A DNA stretch of 10,106 nucleotides from JBDHZU01 sp039812085 (GTDB lineage: Bacteria; Actinomycetota; Actinomycetes; S36-B12; UBA10799): contig JBDHZU010000069.1 in the NCBI GenBank assembly GCA_039812085.1, positions 1 to 10,106 on the forward strand. The letters are read 5' to 3'. How positions within the stretch are numbered: position 1 is the stretch's first letter; the number at the start of each line of letters is the position of its first letter. Both the position numbers and the translations under genes were made by a program. Below the pieces are notes generated by a model that was not told the DNA's origin, ran no database searches, and saw only the letters and a list, made by a program, of their open reading frames with translations. Shown piece by piece: positions 6,600-10,106 of this stretch.

Positions 6600-9032
6600 G
6601 TGAATATGCGTCATCAGCGTCTTGCTGTTGTTTCGGGTGCTGTTGCTGTCAGCCTTATTTCTGGGCTATTCGCGGCTATCCCCGCTTCGGCTGACACATC
6701 ATCGGATCAGGTTCTGTCCGATGCGCTGACCAAGATCGTGGATGCCGATCCGGCCAATGCCAAAGAGCTTGCCAAGACCGCGAGCAAGGTAGGCGCGCCT
6801 GACAGCGCTCCCGCAGGTCAAATCCAAGTCAGTGGCCAGACAGTCTCTGTCACCATCGCAATTGAGCCCGGAGCTGATCTGGAGTCTGTCGTCCAAGAGG
6901 TACAAGCAACCGGTGCAACCGTGTCAGCAACTGATGCTTCTGCTGCGGCAATGGCAGCGAAAGCAACCGTTGATCAGCTCCAGGCACTGCAATCAGTTCC
7001 CGGCATTCGCTCAGTGCAAGAAAACGTGCAGCCAGCCCTGACTCCCATGGGGAATCTGCAAAGTGATTCAACTGATAAGACAGGCACCACCAACGACACC
7101 TGCACTCTCGGCTACTCCTTTGCCGATGACCAGTTGAAAACGAAGCTGGCCCGCACGCTGGGTGACGGGTCTGGCGTAACAGTTGGTGTCATGTCTGACT
7201 CGTACGCCCGCAGTGGCAGTGCCCGTACCACGGCCGCCCAGGACGTTGCCTCCGGCGCATTGCCAGGTACAGGTAATCCATGTGGTGACACAACGCCGGT
7301 GGAAGTGATTGCTGACAATGCATCCAGTTCGTCGCTGATCGATGAAGGCCGGGCGATGGCGCAGCTCGTTCACCGAATTGCACCCAAAGCCAAGATCTTG
7401 TTTGCGACTGGTTTTGATGGCGGAGAAGTGGGTTTTGCCAACAATATTGGAAAGCTGGTGGATGCCGGCGCGAATGTGATTGTGGATGACCTCACCCTCT
7501 TCGCTGAACCGATGTTCCAAGCAGGTCCAATCGATAATGCAATTGCATCTGCGAAAGCCAGCGGAGTTCAGTACTTCAGTTCGGCGGGTAACGAGACCCA
7601 GAAGCTAACCAATGGGAAGTCCGCTGGAGCGTTGGACTTGTCCTCCTACTCAATGACCTCGTGCCCCGTATCTGTGAAAGCAGCGGACAGTGGCGCGTCC
7701 TGCATCAAGCTGGGAAGCGACGCCGCCGCCAACTACACCCTGTCCAGTAGCTCGTTGAGCACTGTGTTGCAGTGGAATCAGCCACGCTATGGCGTATCGA
7801 CGGACTTCAACCTGTATCTACTCAACGCGGCTAACGGTGCAATCGTCGCTTCCTCAACCGGCAATAACCTCACGTCGGGATACCCCTACGAGTACGCGGC
7901 TGTGAACGGAACCGGAACGCTGCAACTTGTAATCGCTCGTCGAGCGGGATCCACGGCGACGCCACGGGTCAAGGTCGTGATGTTCGGTTATGGAGTAACC
8001 GGTGCGGAGTTCGATACCAACACCGCAGGGGTCACCGTTGACGACACAATCATGGGACATAACGGTGGGCCGGCCACGATCAGTGTCGCAGCGGCAACCC
8101 CGGGAGCGAATGGCATCGAGTACTTCTCTTCCCACGGACCCGTGACCCACTACTGGGCACCCGTTAGCGGGAGCACACCAGCAGCGGCGCTCTCCTCTCC
8201 GTTAGTGATGAATAAGCCTGACCTCACGGCTAACGACGGAGACTGCACCTCGTTTTTCGGTAGTTCTTCGTCGGTGAACACTTGCGGCTACCAGTTCTAC
8301 GGAACCTCGGCAGCGGCACCGGCAGCGGCTGCCGTTGCGGCGTTGCAGCGAAGCGCAAACAGCGGTCTGAACGATTCCCAGATTCGTTCGAATCTGCTTG
8401 CGTCCGCCTGCCCGATCCCAGGTGTTTCCGCACTGTGGCAAGGCGTTGGCATCATCGACGCTTATGCCGCATTGGGTGGGACGAATGAACCTGCCTGTGC
8501 TCCAAAGGTGATTTCCGCCAGTGCAGGCAAGAAGAGCGCCAAGCTGACAGTGGCACCGGTGTCTCGTCGCGGTGGTGCGGTGACCGGTTACAACGTGGTG
8601 TGCAAGAGCTCGGCAGGGACCAAATCGGTCACCACCAGTGGGGCAGGAACCACCGTGACCGTGTCTGGTCTCACCGGGAATGTTCGTTACTCCTGCGTCA
8701 CGAGAACCAAGACCGCGAGCGGGCTGGGTGCAAGTGCTGCGGCAGTTAATGTGACTCCTTATGACGTGCCAACGGGTGTCAAGGTCGCGAAGCTGAGCAA
8801 GGGCAGCAAGAAAGGCCAGCTGGTACTGGTCGCCGCAGTGAGCAACAACGGTGGAGCTAAGGTCACTCGTTACACGGCAAAGTGTGGGACGAAGACGGTC
8901 AGATCTTCTTCGTCAACCATCACGATTAGTGGACTCAAGAAGAAGACTCGCTATACCTGCACAGTCACTGCGACGAACAAGTGGGGAACCAGCCTGACGT
9001 CTCGCCAGTCAGCCGTCGTCAAGACTCGGTGA
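6600..9032 (+). CDS. secreted subtilisin-fold serine peptidase with Glu at the His position and two Fn3-like domains (810 aa)
   Basis: Predicted extracellular protease. Signal peptide 1-31 (cleavage after ASA31). An I9-like propeptide occupies about 50-145. The catalytic core has VGVMSDSY (Asp200, at the subtilisin Asp32 place), DEGRAMAQLVHRIAP with Glu249 where subtilisins have HGT, FSSAGN (Asn331, oxyanion), FSSHGP (509-514), KPD (539-541) and GTSAAAP (Ser570). Between Asn331 and Ser570 an extra beta-rich domain (about 340-463) resembles the PPC/jelly-roll type. Two Fn3-like repeats follow (about 634-722 and 723-806). There is no sortase motif or membrane anchor at the C-terminus. All 12 cysteines of the predicted mature sequence fall in neighbouring pairs, as expected for disulfides. 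Start is GTG 6600 or ATG 6606 (residue 3); no strong Shine-Dalgarno decides. Substrate is unknown. The Glu substitution recalls sedolisins (S53), but the rest is S8-like. An inactive or altered enzyme cannot be excluded. Confidence 0.85.
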   Translation: MNMRHQRLAVVSGAVAVSLISGLFAAIPASADTSSDQVLSDALTKIVDADPANAKELAKTASKVGAPDSAPAGQIQVSGQTVSVTIAIEPGADLESVVQEVQATGATVSATDASAAAMAAKATVDQLQALQSVPGIRSVQENVQPALTPMGNLQSDSTDKTGTTNDTCTLGYSFADDQLKTKLARTLGDGSGVTVGVMSDSYARSGSARTTAAQDVASGALPGTGNPCGDTTPVEVIADNASSSSLIDEGRAMAQLVHRIAPKAKILFATGFDGGEVGFANNIGKLVDAGANVIVDDLTLFAEPMFQAGPIDNAIASAKASGVQYFSSAGNETQKLTNGKSAGALDLSSYSMTSCPVSVKAADSGASCIKLGSDAAANYTLSSSSLSTVLQWNQPRYGVSTDFNLYLLNAANGAIVASSTGNNLTSGYPYEYAAVNGTGTLQLVIARRAGSTATPRVKVVMFGYGVTGAEFDTNTAGVTVDDTIMGHNGGPATISVAAATPGANGIEYFSSHGPVTHYWAPVSGSTPAAALSSPLVMNKPDLTANDGDCTSFFGSSSSVNTCGYQFYGTSAAAPAAAAVAALQRSANSGLNDSQIRSNLLASACPIPGVSALWQGVGIIDAYAALGGTNEPACAPKVISASAGKKSAKLTVAPVSRRGGAVTGYNVVCKSSAGTKSVTTSGAGTTVTVSGLTGNVRYSCVTRTKTASGLGASAAAVNVTPYDVPTGVKVAKLSKGSKKGQLVLVAAVSNNGGAKVTRYTAKCGTKTVRSSSSTITISGLKKKTRYTCTVTATNKWGTSLTSRQSAVVKTR

Positions 9033-9139
9033 GCTCAATTGCCACTTGGCGATCACGGTGACGTTGTCCTGACTTCACTGCGGTTGCGGCGGTAAGTTCG
9101 GCAAAGGCGGCAACCGATTCGTGGCACGAGAGGCTGATA
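9033..9139 (+). other. intergenic region with two inverted repeats
   Basis: ATTGCCACTTGGCGAT (9038-9053), six bases after the protease stop, is a near-perfect palindrome (seven pairs, one G-T). It could be a weak terminator stem, though no T-run follows, or an operator. Further on, CGGTTGC (9081-9087) and GCAACCG (9110-9116) form a perfect 7-bp inverted repeat around a TAAGTT hexamer (9093-9098) that fits TANNNT. No T-run follows this pair either. Any role in controlling the small downstream gene is inference. Confidence 0.3.
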
Positions 9140-9379
9140 GTGATGACCGATTCCCAGGGCGAACAGCGCAAGCGTGACATCGCCAAAGATGCACTCGATC
9201 AGGTCGGTGAAACGGCAAAGGACCTCGGAGGCAAGGCCAAAGAGAAGGCCGAGCACGGAGTCGGCCATGTGCTGGAAGACGTGGGTAAGACGACCGGCCA
9301 GCACAAGATGACCGCACGTGGAATGGAAATGGTCAACGATGAAGACCACGAGCCGTACCACTCGGAGCCGGAGGCGTAA
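9140..9379 (+). CDS. small charged CsbD/LEA-like protein, probable stress protein (78-79 aa)
   Basis: Small, very hydrophilic, predicted largely helical, no cysteine, no signal peptide or membrane segment. Residues 14-50 repeat a Lys/Asp/Glu/Gly/Ala pattern (for example VGETAKDLGGKAKEKAEHG) similar to CsbD-type stress proteins and to the actinobacterial family annotated as MT0933-like antitoxin. Neither assignment is secure, and there is no toxin-like gene beside it. The end is acidic (NDEDHEPYHSEPEA). GTG 9140 and ATG 9143 are both possible starts; GAGAGG at 9128-9133 lies six and nine bases away respectively, so the two differ by one residue. It is followed by a GC-rich stem-loop, which suggests a transcript separate from gatC. 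Coding status is supported by the Shine-Dalgarno and by composition, not by a recognised domain. Confidence 0.7.
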   Translation: MMTDSQGEQRKRDIAKDALDQVGETAKDLGGKAKEKAEHGVGHVLEDVGKTTGQHKMTARGMEMVNDEDHEPYHSEPEA

Positions 9380-9394
9380 GTTCGTAGGCCGTCC

Positions 9395-9417
9395 GCCGGT
9401 GTCCATCGCCGGTTCTT
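9395..9417 (+). terminator. probable intrinsic terminator after the small charged-protein gene
   Basis: CCGGTG (9396-9401), loop TCCAT, CGCCGG (9407-9412): six pairs including one G-T, then TTCTT. It lies 16 bases after the stop at 9379 and just before the gatC start. The T-run is short, as is common in actinobacteria, so strength is uncertain. Confidence 0.45.
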
Positions 9418-9422
9418 AGGAT
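9417..9422 (+). promoter_or_regulatory. candidate -10 hexamer of a leaderless promoter for gatC
   Basis: TAGGAT (TANNNT) is followed by GGTCAGC (seven bases) and ATG at 9430. The hexamer overlaps the alternative ATG at 9421, so a transcript from it would begin downstream of that codon. This favours 9430 as the start. No convincing -35 is visible. Confidence 0.5.
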
Positions 9423-9429
9423 GGTCAGC

Positions 9430-9744
9430 ATGCCCGAATCCAACAAGCCGAGTTTGGGTCGCGAAGAAGTTGCCCACCTGGCGATGCTGGCGCGACTCGA
9501 CGTGACTGATAGCGAACTTGATCGCTATGCCGCACAACTTGATCAGATCCTGCATGCGGTCGATCGAGTCAGTGAGGTCGCGGTAGACGACGTGCCCGCT
9601 ATGTCCCACCCGCAGCCCATGGTCAACGTGTTCCGTGATGACCAGGTAGCGCCGAGCTTGTCGCAAGAACAATCGCTGTCTGCTGCACCGGCTGTGGAAG
9701 ACGAGCGCTTCCGCGTTCCCCGCATCCTGGACGAGGGAGTCTGA
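9430..9744 (+). CDS. gatC: Asp/Glu-tRNA amidotransferase subunit GatC (104 aa)
   Basis: GatC is the small scaffold subunit of GatCAB, which converts Glu-tRNA(Gln) to Gln-tRNA(Gln), and in some organisms Asp-tRNA(Asn) to Asn-tRNA(Asn). The sequence has the usual features: REEVAHLAMLARLDVTDSE near the N-terminus, a helix YAAQLDQILHAVDRV, the VDDVPAMSHP turn, then an extended FRDDQV segment and the C-terminal RFRVPRIL. The length is typical. The frame opens at ATG 9421, but 9430 is preferred because of the TAGGAT hexamer seven bases before it and because neither ATG has a Shine-Dalgarno. The stop overlaps the gatA start by one base (TGATG), so the two are translationally coupled. Confidence 0.95.
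   Translation: MPESNKPSLGREEVAHLAMLARLDVTDSELDRYAAQLDQILHAVDRVSEVAVDDVPAMSHPQPMVNVFRDDQVAPSLSQEQSLSAAPAVEDERFRVPRILDEGV
9733..9739 (+). promoter_or_regulatory. Shine-Dalgarno of gatA
   Basis: GAGGGAG inside the end of gatC, four bases before the ATG at 9744. It contrasts with gatC, which has none, and fits gatA being the second gene of a transcript. Confidence 0.7.
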
Positions 9745-10106
9745 TGAGCAACACCGAATTGACCACCCTTGATGCAGCCGCGATGTCAGCCGCGATGTCA
9801 GCCGGAGAGGTCACTGCACGTGAGTTGACCGATGCACATCTGGATCGGATCGCTGCCGTCGATGAACGGGTTCACGCATTTCTTCACGTCACGGCAGAAC
9901 AAGCGCGGGCACATGCCGACGATGTTGATGCTCGTCGCGCCCAGGGCGACAAGTTAGGTGAACTCGCTGGTGTTCCGCTGGCTTTGAAGGACATCTTTGC
10001 TACCCAAGGCATCCCGACGACCTGCGGCTCCAAGATCCTCGAAGGGTGGTTGCCGGTTTATGACGCCACCGTCGTTCAACGGTTGCGCGCCGCGGATGTC
10101 GTCGTG
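9744..10106 (+). CDS. gatA: Asp/Glu-tRNA amidotransferase subunit GatA, 3'-truncated by window edge
   Basis: GatA is the amidase-signature subunit that hydrolyses glutamine and passes ammonia to the mischarged tRNA held by GatB. The first 121 codons are visible. The start is ATG 9744, overlapping the gatC stop. The N-terminal helix contains AGEVTARELTDAHLDRI, as in other GatA proteins. AGVPLALKDIF holds Lys82, the catalytic lysine of the Ser-cisSer-Lys triad. The stretch TCGSKILEGW follows. Both serines lie beyond the window. Codons 12-19 are a perfect 12-bp tandem repeat (GCCGCGATGTCA twice, 9777-9800) encoding AAMSAAMS. The alignable length is normal, so the repeat has not visibly lengthened the protein. 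gatB is expected downstream. Confidence 0.96.
   Translation, partial: MSNTELTTLDAAAMSAAMSAGEVTARELTDAHLDRIAAVDERVHAFLHVTAEQARAHADDVDARRAQGDKLGELAGVPLALKDIFATQGIPTTCGSKILEGWLPVYDATVVQRLRAADVVV
9777..9800 (+). repeat. 12-bp perfect tandem duplication within gatA
   Basis: GCCGCGATGTCA occurs twice in a row, in frame, and the next four bases (GCCG) continue the pattern. It encodes AAMS twice in the first helix of GatA and creates two further in-frame ATG codons (9783, 9795). Confidence 0.85.

Noticed and set aside
6585..6600. Leaderless promoter for the protease gene (GACCAT, six bases before GTG 6600)
   Set aside because: The first base of the hexamer does not match TANNNT and the start itself is uncertain between 6600 and 6606.
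9081..9116. Riboswitch or intrinsic terminator formed by CGGTTGC/GCAACCG
   Set aside because: The loop is 22 bases, there is no T-run, and I recognise no conserved riboswitch core. It is kept only as an inverted repeat.
9140..9379. Toxin-antitoxin pair involving the small charged protein
   Set aside because: No toxin-like gene lies on either side. The neighbours are a secreted protease and gatC.
9421..9429. ATG 9421 as the GatC start
   Set aside because: It has no Shine-Dalgarno and overlaps the TAGGAT hexamer that best explains the ATG at 9430.

Overview
The window looks like chromosomal DNA from an actinomycetote of moderate GC content (roughly 58-60% by eye, not counted). The order mnmA, a MetE C-terminal-like protein, ligA, gatC, gatA is the backbone I know from Mycobacterium and Streptomyces. 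Actinobacterial habits are also visible: GTG starts, several starts with no Shine-Dalgarno sequence but a TANNNT hexamer 6-7 bases upstream, and a two-Cys TPNPCLRC motif in MnmA. I cannot place it below phylum level.

Layout. Bases 1-906 (+) hold the C-terminal three quarters of mnmA (tRNA 2-thiouridylase), whose start lies outside the window. Bases 851-3151 (-) hold three membrane-protein genes read leftward: a 276-residue multi-pass protein of unknown function, then two tandem TRIC/UPF0126 cation-channel paralogues joined by an ATGA overlap. The last of these overlaps the 3' end of mnmA tail to tail by 56 bp. Bases 3247-6554 (+) hold a stand-alone MetE C-terminal-like protein and ligA, 17 bp apart and probably one operon. 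Bases 6600-9032 (+) encode a large secreted subtilisin-fold protease with a propeptide, an inserted beta domain and two C-terminal Fn3-like domains. Bases 9140-9379 (+) encode a small charged CsbD/LEA-like protein. Bases 9430-10106 (+) hold gatC and the start of gatA, which runs off the right edge.

How the genes relate. mnmA and gatCA both serve tRNA: MnmA thiolates U34 of Lys, Glu and Gln tRNAs, and GatCAB makes Gln-tRNA(Gln) by transamidation. ligA is the essential replicative and repair ligase. The membrane-protein cluster and the protease/small-protein pair look like accessory genes inserted between these housekeeping blocks.

Most notable points: (1) the protease appears to have Glu where subtilisins have catalytic His, as in sedolisins, while keeping the subtilisin Asp and Asn positions; (2) LigA carries an extra charged helical stretch of about 41 residues inside its adenylation domain; (3) three genes share the same leaderless-promoter geometry (TAGNNT, 6-7 nt, ATG), which also fixes the GatC start; (4) two TRIC paralogues overlap each other and mnmA. 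No RNA genes, CRISPR arrays, insertion sequences or phage genes were seen.
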